In this document: in pieces, positions 13,113 through 20,237 of the stretch
Position numbering within the stretch: the first letter of the stretch is position 1
Layout: every line of letters begins with the position of its first letter
Origin: JBILVQ01 sp044370375
Lineage (GTDB): Bacteria; Bacteroidota; Bacteroidia; UBA4408
Length of the DNA stretch: 20,729 bases
Assembly: GCA_044370375.1 (NCBI GenBank)
Contig: JBILVQ010000030.1
Coordinates: 1-20,729 of the forward strand
Reading direction: 5' to 3'
Program-made: the position numbers and the translations under genes
Notes under the pieces: generated by a model
The model's input: only the letters and a program-made list of their open reading frames with translations
What the model was told of the DNA's origin: nothing
The model's database searches: none

Positions 13113-14714
13113 TCAATAACTTAGCAAATAGCTGTTTACATCGCCCGGCATTACATCACCTGAAACAATTTTTTCAATAAACCCGGGTCCTACCTGCCAT
13201 TCCAAACCTAGTCCGGTTTCAATTCTTTCTTGTGGAGTATTTTCAGGAAATACTTCTGAATAAATTTTCTCGCTTTGCCTTAAAACGGTTTCATTTTTCA
13301 CCTTTAGGGCTTTGGTTAACTTGCCTTTCACATTTTGCAGGCCCTGTAACGTCTTGCTCATTTCTGCCATAACCCCTGGCTGAAGCGTTGGGTCAATGAT
13401 TCCAACCTTGCTTCTCAGCTCATGGTATTCATTTTCCATGCGCCCTATTATTTGCTCCCAGTCAACCGGGTCATCCCCCATTTTCTCCAGTTGCTTTTTT
13501 TGAATAAGGGATAAATCCTCTTTAAAATCAGACAATGTTAAACCTAGATTTTGCCACTTCTCCAAATGTTTTTCCATCAAGACTACCAAAGACAGCCGAG
13601 GAAGCAAAACAGGATAAAAAACACCAAAGGCATCGAAAACTGGCTTTAGCTCCAGCCAATAATGGATTTCTCCGGGACCACCCACATAAGCCACATTGGG
13701 CAAAATGGTCTCCTGATACAATGGCCTGAGCACAACATTTGGACTAAATTTCTCAGGGGCAGTATGAAGGGTATTGAGAACTTCCGAAAGATTTCCAAGG
13801 GTTAGATCCCCTGCCGAAAAATAATTTTCTTCATGTCGAATAATCCTTAACCTTTTCTTTTCGTGAAGAAAAAACAAATTTATTTCGCGCGGTTTTACCT
13901 GCGGCTCAAGCTTTGGATTTTCCCATATTTCGGGCCATTCCTCCAAAACCGGCAACATACTTTTCATGGATGATTGATGCTCCAACTCTTGTTGCATTAA
14001 GGTAGCAAAAAGTGCTTTCAATTGCGGATGGTCAGGGTTTAGCACCAACAAACCGGAATCGCCAAACACATCCATGATGAAACGAGTGGTTGATTCTGCC
14101 AAATTGCTGTCAGGCGCATAAGCCTTTTCAATCCTTTCCGTTAAATAAGAAGGAGCTCCTGACTGTTGGAGTTCTTGTATTAAACGTGACTTCCAATCCT
14201 GCAACAAATTGGTAGGCAACACCCCGGAATATCCCTCCCAATTTCCATCCCATCGATAGGATTTTCCTTTGATGTTCCCTTCCTTAATTTCTTCAATATC
14301 GTGATCTTCTGAAGCCAGCCAAAAAACCGGAACAACTTTATTTCCCGTTAAAACACTAAGTTGTCTGGAAAGTGCAATAACAGTGGCAATTTTGTAATAC
14401 AAATATGCGGGTCCACCAGCCAATACCAACTGATGACCGGTGGTAATGGTTAAAGTAGAGGGAGAACTAAAAGCCTCAACGTGTTCTTTAACTTTTGAAT
14501 ATTTCGCAAAAAAGCTTTGAAGTTGTTCGGTAAAAACTTCCTTTAACAAAGCGTTGTGGTTGGGTCTTTTTTCCCTATCGCGTGAGGCTTGTATCAGGCC
14601 TTCCCAATCGGGTAAATAGGAAACAAGCCTTGCATACTTTGCCGGTTGTTCAAGAAATTTTCCTGCCACAGAACCGAAAGCTCTGAAACCCGTAAAGGGA
14701 CTTATTTGCACCAA
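13113..14714 (-). CDS. bshC: Bacillithiol biosynthesis cysteine-adding enzyme BshC
   Basis: BshC attaches cysteine to glucosaminyl-malate, the last step in making bacillithiol, the low-molecular-weight thiol used by Firmicutes and many Bacteroidota. The 533-residue length matches full-size BshC. The conserved Rossmann-like core shows TTGHQLVLAGGPAYLYYK (91-108), VPVFWLASEDHDIEEI (128-143) and VLRPLYQETILPNVAYVGGP (338-357) followed by GEIHYWLELKPVF. Residues about 408-490 form the helical coiled-coil arm. The ATG at 14714 gives the standard start near SPFTGF. It follows a T9SS-secreted protein gene by 15 bases on the same strand and ends exactly against rimM. bshA and bshB are not in the window. 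Confidence 0.93.
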   Translation of the reverse strand: MVQISPFTGFRAFGSVAGKFLEQPAKYARLVSYLPDWEGLIQASRDREKRPNHNALLKEVFTEQLQSFFAKYSKVKEHVEAFSSPSTLTITTGHQLVLAGGPAYLYYKIATVIALSRQLSVLTGNKVVPVFWLASEDHDIEEIKEGNIKGKSYRWDGNWEGYSGVLPTNLLQDWKSRLIQELQQSGAPSYLTERIEKAYAPDSNLAESTTRFIMDVFGDSGLLVLNPDHPQLKALFATLMQQELEHQSSMKSMLPVLEEWPEIWENPKLEPQVKPREINLFFLHEKKRLRIIRHEENYFSAGDLTLGNLSEVLNTLHTAPEKFSPNVVLRPLYQETILPNVAYVGGPGEIHYWLELKPVFDAFGVFYPVLLPRLSLVVLMEKHLEKWQNLGLTLSDFKEDLSLIQKKQLEKMGDDPVDWEQIIGRMENEYHELRSKVGIIDPTLQPGVMAEMSKTLQGLQNVKGKLTKALKVKNETVLRQSEKIYSEVFPENTPQERIETGLGLEWQVGPGFIEKIVSGDVMPGDVNSYLLSY

Positions 14715-14729
14715 AAAAAACTTAGATGA

Positions 14730-16190
14730 TTATTGGGCAAAGGTAAACTTCCCGGTGGAAATTCTTTCACCAATTAATCGATAAGAATAAATTCCTGAAA
14801 CCCATGAATGAAAATCAACCTGTTGGGTTACCTGTGCGCCAACCTTTTGACTATGCACCATTCTTCCGGCTCCATCATAAATGAAAAGTGTTCCTTCGGT
14901 CAATTTGTTAGTGTTCTGACGCAGGAAAAGTGTTCCTGTTTCATCCCAATAAACGCCTGTAATATTTTTGCTGAAGGTAAGTCCTTGTGGCTCGCCTACC
15001 GGATTGTAGAAAACCTCTAATTTGTCGATGAGCAAAGCACTTCCAACACCGAGATAATTACCATTTTCTTCAATATTGCTGGAAGCAATGGATAGGTTCA
15101 AGGTATCCACAATAGGGAATCCGTTGTAAGAAAAATTCAATGAAAAAGGTGTCCAGGTGTTGGTTGCGGTTAACTTAACCAATGAGGAGTCCAAACGAAC
15201 GCTTACACCAAAAACGTTATCGTATTTGGTAACAATAGAACCAACAAGGGCTGTATCAGGTCCAACAGGATTATACTTATAGAAACCGCTAATCATCATG
15301 GGGTTTTGACTTACCGGCATACCACCTTGGAGCAACGGGGAACTAATATCGCCATTGGTCATAAAGCCTAGTGTATCGCCATAAGGTGTAATAACGGTTT
15401 CTATTCTTGCACTGTAATTTCCATCAATAGCATCGGTAGATTGAGTAACACAAGGCGTAGCAGTAATATTCAGGAAGTTGATGGTATTCCAGCCATCGGG
15501 CTCCAACGATTGTGTTGGCGTCCATGATTCGAAATCTCCATTGGGAAAAGCGGCTGTTGATGAACCAACAAAATTAAGTTCATCCAACTCTATAGTTGAG
15601 CCGGGAACCGCAGGATAATCAGTATTTGAAGAAATAATAAAAGCACCTAAGGTATCAGGATTTTGAGGTAAAACCCAAACAATTGGCACACTAAAGCGGA
15701 CAAAACCGGATTGATTGCCATGAAAAGAAACTTTGCCAAATCCGGCCGGAATAGTATTACTTTTAAAAAGTACAATGATGTTAGCGGTATCATTGGGTTG
15801 GATTGAATACCTTGCGTAACCTACCAAAGAATCAGGACGAGCAGTAAAAGGCACACCGCCATTGAGTGTACTTCCTGAAGGAAAGCCAACGAAAACAGCG
15901 CCAGGAATCGTATCGTCTGCTACAGAAACCGTAGTTAATTTTAAATGATGGTTACCCGCAAAGGCAGGGTTGATTTTTTCTACATTCCCACCTCCGTTAT
16001 AAATGTAGGTTTGAAAATTAGTGCTTACGAATCCGTTGGGCTCATCAAAAAACTGAGTCATGGTCCAGGATTCGAAACTTGAATTATTGATGGGTTGCGA
16101 CAGAAGCGTGGTGAAGGAAAAAAAACAGGCAGCAAAAAGTAAGAAAACAGAAGGCTTAATAAAAAATGAGTTGTTTGAAAAAGAACGCAT
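14730..16190 (-). CDS. T9SS-exported protein with two repeated modules
   Basis: This 486-residue secreted protein has a signal peptide (hydrophobic 14-30, then SQP). Two homologous modules of about 180 residues follow, beginning NSSFESWT (36-43) and NGDFESWT (217-224) and continuing with matching DEPNGF/LEPDGW, AGNHHLKL/DGNYSARI and a final ELDELNFVG/LIDKLEVFY strand. They look like carbohydrate-binding or PCMD-like jelly-roll domains. The last 70 residues (412-486: GTLFLRQ, GTLFIYDGAGRMVHSQKV, WVSGIYSYRLI, TGKFTFAQ) are a clear T9SS type A sorting domain, so the product should be exported across the outer membrane. No catalytic motif is visible. The gene lies 15 bases upstream of bshC and probably shares its transcript. 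The ligand is unknown. Confidence 0.82.
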   Translation of the reverse strand: MRSFSNNSFFIKPSVFLLFAACFFSFTTLLSQPINNSSFESWTMTQFFDEPNGFVSTNFQTYIYNGGGNVEKINPAFAGNHHLKLTTVSVADDTIPGAVFVGFPSGSTLNGGVPFTARPDSLVGYARYSIQPNDTANIIVLFKSNTIPAGFGKVSFHGNQSGFVRFSVPIVWVLPQNPDTLGAFIISSNTDYPAVPGSTIELDELNFVGSSTAAFPNGDFESWTPTQSLEPDGWNTINFLNITATPCVTQSTDAIDGNYSARIETVITPYGDTLGFMTNGDISSPLLQGGMPVSQNPMMISGFYKYNPVGPDTALVGSIVTKYDNVFGVSVRLDSSLVKLTATNTWTPFSLNFSYNGFPIVDTLNLSIASSNIEENGNYLGVGSALLIDKLEVFYNPVGEPQGLTFSKNITGVYWDETGTLFLRQNTNKLTEGTLFIYDGAGRMVHSQKVGAQVTQQVDFHSWVSGIYSYRLIGERISTGKFTFAQ

Positions 16191-16240
16191 AGGATAAGGT
16201 TTTCAAAAAATTATACAAATTTCAGGCCACTTTGTGCAAG

Positions 16241-16831
16241 TCAATTGAGAATAATCCTTTTTATGGTTAACAGTATAATTTTGATATCAAGGAAAACGTT
16301 AGATTTTTGAGCATATTCAAGCGCCAAAAGCAATTTTTTGGGCATAATTTCTTCAATGTAAGTTTTCTCGGGATTGTTTGATTTGGCCAGCAAATCCGAC
16401 TCTTCAAAATAATGCAAAGAAACAGGATCGGTGATTCCGGGTTTAACCGCTAAAGCCCGAAATTGCTCAGCCGTGTACAAATCAACATACTTTCTAACTT
16501 CAGGCCTGGGTCCTACCAAACTCATATCTCCGATCAAAACATTGAACAACTGCGGCAGTTCATCAATTTTATATTTCCGCAAAAACCTTCCCGGACCAGT
16601 GATTCTTGCATCTGCCGAACCCACGGTAAGCAAACCTTTTTTATCTGAACCGGCCTTCATACTTCTGAACTTAAACATTTTGAAATCCCGGTTGTCCTGC
16701 CCTACCCTTGATTGAACAAAAAAAACCTTTCCACCATCATCCCATTTTATCCAAAAAAAAACAAGCAAAAAAACCGGTGAAAGAAAAATGATTCCAAGAA
16801 GCGAACCGAAAACATCCAAGATTCTCTTCAT
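16241..16831 (-). CDS. PglC-like monotopic phosphoglycosyl transferase (bacterial sugar transferase)
   Basis: This enzyme transfers a sugar-1-phosphate from a UDP-sugar to undecaprenyl phosphate, starting a lipid-linked glycan. At 196 residues it is the minimal catalytic form, with one N-terminal hydrophobic re-entrant helix (7-29, including the LSP turn). Catalytic landmarks are FKFRSM (53-58), the Asp100-Glu101 dyad in KIDELPQLFNVL (98-109), GDMSLVGPRPE (101 onwards, with the PRP at 108-110) and KPGITDP (130-136). The product would feed protein O-glycosylation, capsule or exopolysaccharide. It starts two bases after the stop of the DegT-family aminotransferase, the typical Pgl-like pairing. 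No flippase or polymerase gene is in the window. Confidence 0.9.
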   Translation of the reverse strand: MKRILDVFGSLLGIIFLSPVFLLVFFWIKWDDGGKVFFVQSRVGQDNRDFKMFKFRSMKAGSDKKGLLTVGSADARITGPGRFLRKYKIDELPQLFNVLIGDMSLVGPRPEVRKYVDLYTAEQFRALAVKPGITDPVSLHYFEESDLLAKSNNPEKTYIEEIMPKKLLLALEYAQKSNVFLDIKIILLTIKRIILN

Positions 16832-16832
16832 C

Positions 16833-18059
16833 CTAATGCATTACTTCAAAATAGACTTCAAGAAACACATCCATTACCATCTTCATCTGATCAGGGGTCA
16901 TCATTGAAAATACCGGAAGAGAAATTTCCTGCTCGAAGTTTTTTTGCGCGAGAGGATAATCGTCCATGCTGTAGCCAAGGTTCCGATAAAAGGAGGTAGC
17001 CGGTACAGGAAGAAAATGTACATTGCTTGCTACCTCTTTTTCGGCCATCTTTTGAATAATGGCATCGCGTTGTTCCATGGAAGCCTTTTCAAGGATGAGC
17101 GGAAACAAATGGTAAGAAGATTGAAAATGATTTTCCGCTTCTGTGTATTGAAATAAAGGCAGCCTTAATCCATCCACCTCTTTAAGTCGATTGGAATAGT
17201 AATCACAAACGGCTTTTCTTTGAGGCATTAAAAAGCTATCATACTTCTTTAATTGTACCAAACCCAGTGAAGCGTTGATATCGGTCATATTTGACTTATA
17301 CCCTGCTTCCACAATATCGTATTTCCAGTTTCCTTTTTTCATTTTTGCCAAAGCATCTTTGTTTTGACCGTGTAATGTTGAAATACAAAGTTGCTCGTAA
17401 ATATGACGATTGTTGAAATTTTCATCAAAATGAAGGGCCACAGCACCACCTTCTGCGGTGGTTAAATTTTTAACGGCATGAAAAGAAAAAACAGAGCAAT
17501 CGGCCCAAGAACCGGTTTTCTTCTCATTAATAGAGGCACCAAAAGAATGTGCGGCATCCGCCAAAAGCATTATTCTGCCCAGTGTCCTTTGGTTTTCACT
17601 TTGTGGAATGAATAATTTTTTAATCGTCTCTTGATTGACTATTTCGTAAAAAGCCGGGTAATTGGCGGGCAATCCTCCAAAATCCACAGGCATAATAACT
17701 TTGGTGCGCGGAGAAATCGCTTTTTGAACCGCTTTGGGATCCATGTTAAAGGTAAAAGGATCAATATCAACAAAAATGGGTTTGGCTCCGCAGTGAACAA
17801 CCACATTGGCCGTTGCTGAATACGTGTAAGCAGGAACAATGACTTCGTCTCCCTCCTTCACCCCGAACCAACGCAACATTATTTCAAGGCCCGCAGTAGC
17901 GGAATTGAGTGCGATAACCTCCTTAACACCGCAGTATGCAGCAAGTTCTTTTTCAAACAATTTGGTTTTAGGTCCGGTGGTAATCCAACCTGAGCGAAGG
18001 GTGTCCGCTACGGCCTGAATCATTTCCTCATCAATGTAAGGAGGTGCGAAAGGAATCAT
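16833..18059 (-). CDS. DegT/DnrJ/EryC1/StrS-family sugar aminotransferase
   Basis: This PLP enzyme of the DegT family converts a nucleotide-linked keto-sugar to an amino-sugar, by analogy with PglE/PseC. I chose the ATG at 18059 (408 residues). It gives the standard MIPFAPPYIDEEMI start and follows a -7 box. The 21-residue extension back to 18122 would overlap dapD and adds nothing conserved. In the short numbering, SGWITTGPKTK marks the N-terminal substrate loop, NSATAGLE the cofactor phosphate site, Asp168 in LLADAAHSFGA contacts the PLP nitrogen, and Lys187 in SFHAVKNLTTAEGG is the Schiff-base lysine. It is coupled (1-base gap) to the phosphoglycosyl transferase gene, suggesting it makes the sugar that enzyme uses. 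The dehydratase and acetyltransferase partners are not nearby. Confidence 0.9.
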   Translation of the reverse strand: MIPFAPPYIDEEMIQAVADTLRSGWITTGPKTKLFEKELAAYCGVKEVIALNSATAGLEIMLRWFGVKEGDEVIVPAYTYSATANVVVHCGAKPIFVDIDPFTFNMDPKAVQKAISPRTKVIMPVDFGGLPANYPAFYEIVNQETIKKLFIPQSENQRTLGRIMLLADAAHSFGASINEKKTGSWADCSVFSFHAVKNLTTAEGGAVALHFDENFNNRHIYEQLCISTLHGQNKDALAKMKKGNWKYDIVEAGYKSNMTDINASLGLVQLKKYDSFLMPQRKAVCDYYSNRLKEVDGLRLPLFQYTEAENHFQSSYHLFPLILEKASMEQRDAIIQKMAEKEVASNVHFLPVPATSFYRNLGYSMDDYPLAQKNFEQEISLPVFSMMTPDQMKMVMDVFLEVYFEVMH

Positions 18060-18067
18060 TAAAATAT

Positions 18068-18075
18068 TTACTTTG
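18068..18075 (+). promoter_or_regulatory. Candidate -7 box of dapD
   Basis: TTACTTTG matches TAnnTTTG at seven of eight positions and lies 31 nt before the dapD ATG. No clear TTG is found at -33. It sits 2 nt from the oppositely oriented box of the aminotransferase gene. Confidence 0.35.
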
Positions 18076-18077
18076 CA

Positions 18078-18085
18078 CAAAAATA
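18078..18085 (-). promoter_or_regulatory. Candidate -7 box of the aminotransferase gene
   Basis: On the minus strand this reads TATTTTTG, a full match to TAnnTTTG, 18 nt before the ATG at 18059. It supports the shorter start of the aminotransferase, since the longer form would begin upstream of this box. The -33 region lacks an obvious TTG. Confidence 0.45.
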
Positions 18086-18106
18086 AATGTTTAAGTGAGG
18101 TAAACC

Positions 18107-18919
18107 ATGAATATGCAGGCATTAATTGAAGAAACTTGGGAAAACCGGGAGTTGTTAAGAGAAGGGCAGCATCGGAAGGCTGTTGAAGAAACGATTGAAC
18201 AATTGGATAAAGGACTCATTAGAGTTGCAGAGCCTTCGGGAATAAACTGGAAAGTAAACGAATGGGTGAAGAAGGCGGTTTTATTGTACTTTGGCATTGT
18301 TAGTAACCGTAAAATTGAGGCAGGGGAAATTGAGTTTTTCGATAAAATTCCGCTTAAAAAAAATTTTGAACAACTCGGTATCAGGGTGGTTCCAACGGCT
18401 GTTGCCCGCTACGGGAGCTATATTGCACCGGGTTGTATCCTTATGCCTAGTTACGTAAACATCGGTGCAAGGGTTGATACCGGAACCATGGTTGATACTT
18501 GGGCAACAGTTGGTTCCTGCGCTCAAATCGGGAAAAATGTGCATTTAAGCGGCGGAGTTGGAATTGGTGGTGTGTTGGAACCTTTGCAGGCTTCACCTGT
18601 CATCATTGAAGACAACGCGTTTATTGGCTCCAGAAGCATTGTGGTTGAGGGTGTTCGTGTTGGTATGGAGGCTGTTTTAGGGGCCAATGTGGTTTTAACA
18701 GGTAGCACAAAAATTCTGGACGTTAGTGGCAGTCAAACCATTGAATTAATAGGCCACGTACCTGAAAGAAGCGTGGTGATTCCCGGCACCTATCAAAAAA
18801 AATTTCCTGCCGGAGAATTCGGTGTACCTTGCGCCTTGATCATTGGTAAACGAAAAGCAAGCACAGATTTGAAAACCTCTCTCAATCAAGCCTTACGCGA
18901 ATTCAATGTTTCCGTTTAA
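18107..18919 (+). CDS. dapD: Tetrahydrodipicolinate N-succinyltransferase
   Basis: This enzyme succinylates 2,3,4,5-tetrahydrodipicolinate in the succinylase route to meso-diaminopimelate and lysine, supplying peptidoglycan and protein synthesis. The 270 residues match E. coli DapD in length and layout. An N-terminal helical domain (1-60, with WENRELL and LIRVAE) is followed by LKKAVLL-like KKAVLLYF. The left-handed beta-helix of hexapeptide repeats includes LMPSYVNIGARVDTGTMVDT (112-131) and GKNVHLSGGVGIGGVLEPLQ (142-161). The C-terminal CALIIGKR ends the helix. The neighbouring glycan genes could suggest a sugar acyltransferase (PglD-like), but the DapD-specific MVDTWATVGSCAQIG sequence argues against that. 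It is transcribed divergently from the aminotransferase. Confidence 0.94.
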   Translation: MNMQALIEETWENRELLREGQHRKAVEETIEQLDKGLIRVAEPSGINWKVNEWVKKAVLLYFGIVSNRKIEAGEIEFFDKIPLKKNFEQLGIRVVPTAVARYGSYIAPGCILMPSYVNIGARVDTGTMVDTWATVGSCAQIGKNVHLSGGVGIGGVLEPLQASPVIIEDNAFIGSRSIVVEGVRVGMEAVLGANVVLTGSTKILDVSGSQTIELIGHVPERSVVIPGTYQKKFPAGEFGVPCALIIGKRKASTDLKTSLNQALREFNVSV

Positions 18920-19012
18920 AAATAAAAAATCATAAAATTTTAAAGCAGTGACTACCTCATAGCCAATGACAATTGTTGAATTAAATCATATTCTATTTAG
19001 GCCGAGACGCTC

Positions 19013-19026
19013 ATGGCATTTGCCAT
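19013..19026. repeat. Inverted repeat in the dapD-glycosyltransferase gap
   Basis: ATGGCA and TGCCAT flank TT in a perfect inverted repeat, followed by CTTTTG. As RNA it could fold as a 5-bp hairpin with a 4-nt loop. That is too weak for a confident terminator, so an operator is equally possible. The remaining 153-base gap (18920-19072) shows no ORF or clear -7 box. Confidence 0.25.
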
Positions 19027-19072
19027 CTTTTGAGTTCTTCCATCGGTTTCATTTATACCCAAGCCTACATTC

Positions 19073-20209
19073 ATGAATATAGGGTTTGACGCCAGAAAGG
19101 CACTACAAAATGGAGGTGAAGAAGGAGTTTTTTCGAGAAACCTTATTCAGATTATTTCAGATTATTATCCTGAAAACAAGTATTTTTTGTTTTCTGATAA
19201 AACAGGTCGCTACCACATAAAGGACTTCAGTAACCGTGCAGCCTCGGTAAAGCTGATGCAGCCCGAAGGAAATCTTCATAAACTTTTAACCTTTTATTGG
19301 AAAGAAATTGGCATTGGCAAACAAATTTTCGAGCAACGATTAAGGGTTTATCATGGATTAACAGGCGAGGTCCCGGCCGATTTACCTCCAGGTAAAAAAG
19401 CCGAAAAGGTAATCAGTTTTCAAAATTCAGCAGAATTATTAAACATTGAAAATCTTAGTTTTCTGGATAGGTCATTGCTAAAATCATCTTTCGAAAAAAA
19501 GATAAAAAAAACCGACCATTTGATTCTTCCCTCAATTTTTGCTTCTGAATTGTTTCAGGAAAAACTAAAGGTCCCATCAAAAAAAATTTTTGTCCTCAAT
19601 AATCCGGTTGACAAGGGATTCTTTGAAGAAGCCAACGCTCCCGAAAAGGGAGATCCGTTTTATTACCTCCCACAGGAGTTCCTTTTAAGCGTTGCATCGG
19701 GCGGAAAAAACGGAAACCTTGAAGTCCTTATGCAAGCCTATAACCGTGTTTACTTGCAAAGCATTACCATTTTACCACTTTTTATTGTGGGAAGAGAATC
19801 TGTTTATATTAACACCCTTAAAGTGTATGCAAGAGAATTAGGACTGGAAAAGAAAATTTTCTTTTTGCCTAAAGTAAATACGATGCTGTTAAGGCATTTA
19901 TACAAAAAGGCCAGTTTGGTGCTTATTCCAACGCTCAAAGAAACCTCAGCACATTTATTAATGCAAGCAATGGCCACCAATTCAAGTTTTATTGCATCTG
20001 ATATAGCAGTACACCGAGAAATTGCACCATCGGGAATTCCCTACTTTGATCCTAATAACAGTGATCAATTAACCCAAATCATGACTGATTATTTTAAAGA
20101 TCCAAATTCTTTCGGTCCCTTTAAAGAAAACGCCCGCTTGTTGTGTGATGGTTTTAAACCGGCCATGTTTGCAAAAAGGCTAAATGATTTCTACCTGAGT
20201 TTTGAATAA
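19073..20209 (+). CDS. GT4-like glycosyltransferase with altered EX7E motif
   Basis: This GT-B fold enzyme of glycosyltransferase family 4/group 1 has 378 residues. The N-terminus MNIGFDARKAL with EEGVFSRNLI (16-25) matches the family's IGFDAR...GxGxYSRxLI opening. The acceptor-domain end shows LNNPVDKGFF (165-174), and the C-terminal nucleotide-sugar domain contains FFLPKVN (263-269), LYKKASLVLIPTLKE (286-300), MATNSSFIASDIAVHREI (310-327) and PYFDPNN (333-339). In the usual EX7E motif the first Glu is present (Glu300), but the second position is Gln308. The conserved Arg-Lys of the donor phosphate site is also replaced (GGKNGNL, 210-216). It may therefore have altered or reduced activity. 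The gene lies in a glycan-synthesis neighbourhood; donor and acceptor are unknown. Confidence 0.82.
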   Translation: MNIGFDARKALQNGGEEGVFSRNLIQIISDYYPENKYFLFSDKTGRYHIKDFSNRAASVKLMQPEGNLHKLLTFYWKEIGIGKQIFEQRLRVYHGLTGEVPADLPPGKKAEKVISFQNSAELLNIENLSFLDRSLLKSSFEKKIKKTDHLILPSIFASELFQEKLKVPSKKIFVLNNPVDKGFFEEANAPEKGDPFYYLPQEFLLSVASGGKNGNLEVLMQAYNRVYLQSITILPLFIVGRESVYINTLKVYARELGLEKKIFFLPKVNTMLLRHLYKKASLVLIPTLKETSAHLLMQAMATNSSFIASDIAVHREIAPSGIPYFDPNNSDQLTQIMTDYFKDPNSFGPFKENARLLCDGFKPAMFAKRLNDFYLSFE

Positions 20210-20233
20210 TTAATTCTTAACCCACTAATTTCG
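20202..20233 (+). promoter_or_regulatory. Candidate promoter of the CCA-adding enzyme gene
   Basis: TTG (20202-20204) and TAATTTCG (20226-20233; seven of eight matches to TAnnTTTG) are separated by 21 nt. The -7 box ends 4 nt before the GTG start, implying a leaderless transcript. The TTG lies inside the end of the glycosyltransferase gene. Confidence 0.35.
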
Positions 20234-20237
20234 CATT

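Noticed and set aside
18107..18919. A PglD-like sugar acetyltransferase completing a glycan cassette with the aminotransferase and phosphoglycosyl transferase
   Set aside because: The hexapeptide-repeat protein carries the full DapD signature and N-terminal domain of tetrahydrodipicolinate succinyltransferase, and is transcribed in the opposite direction.
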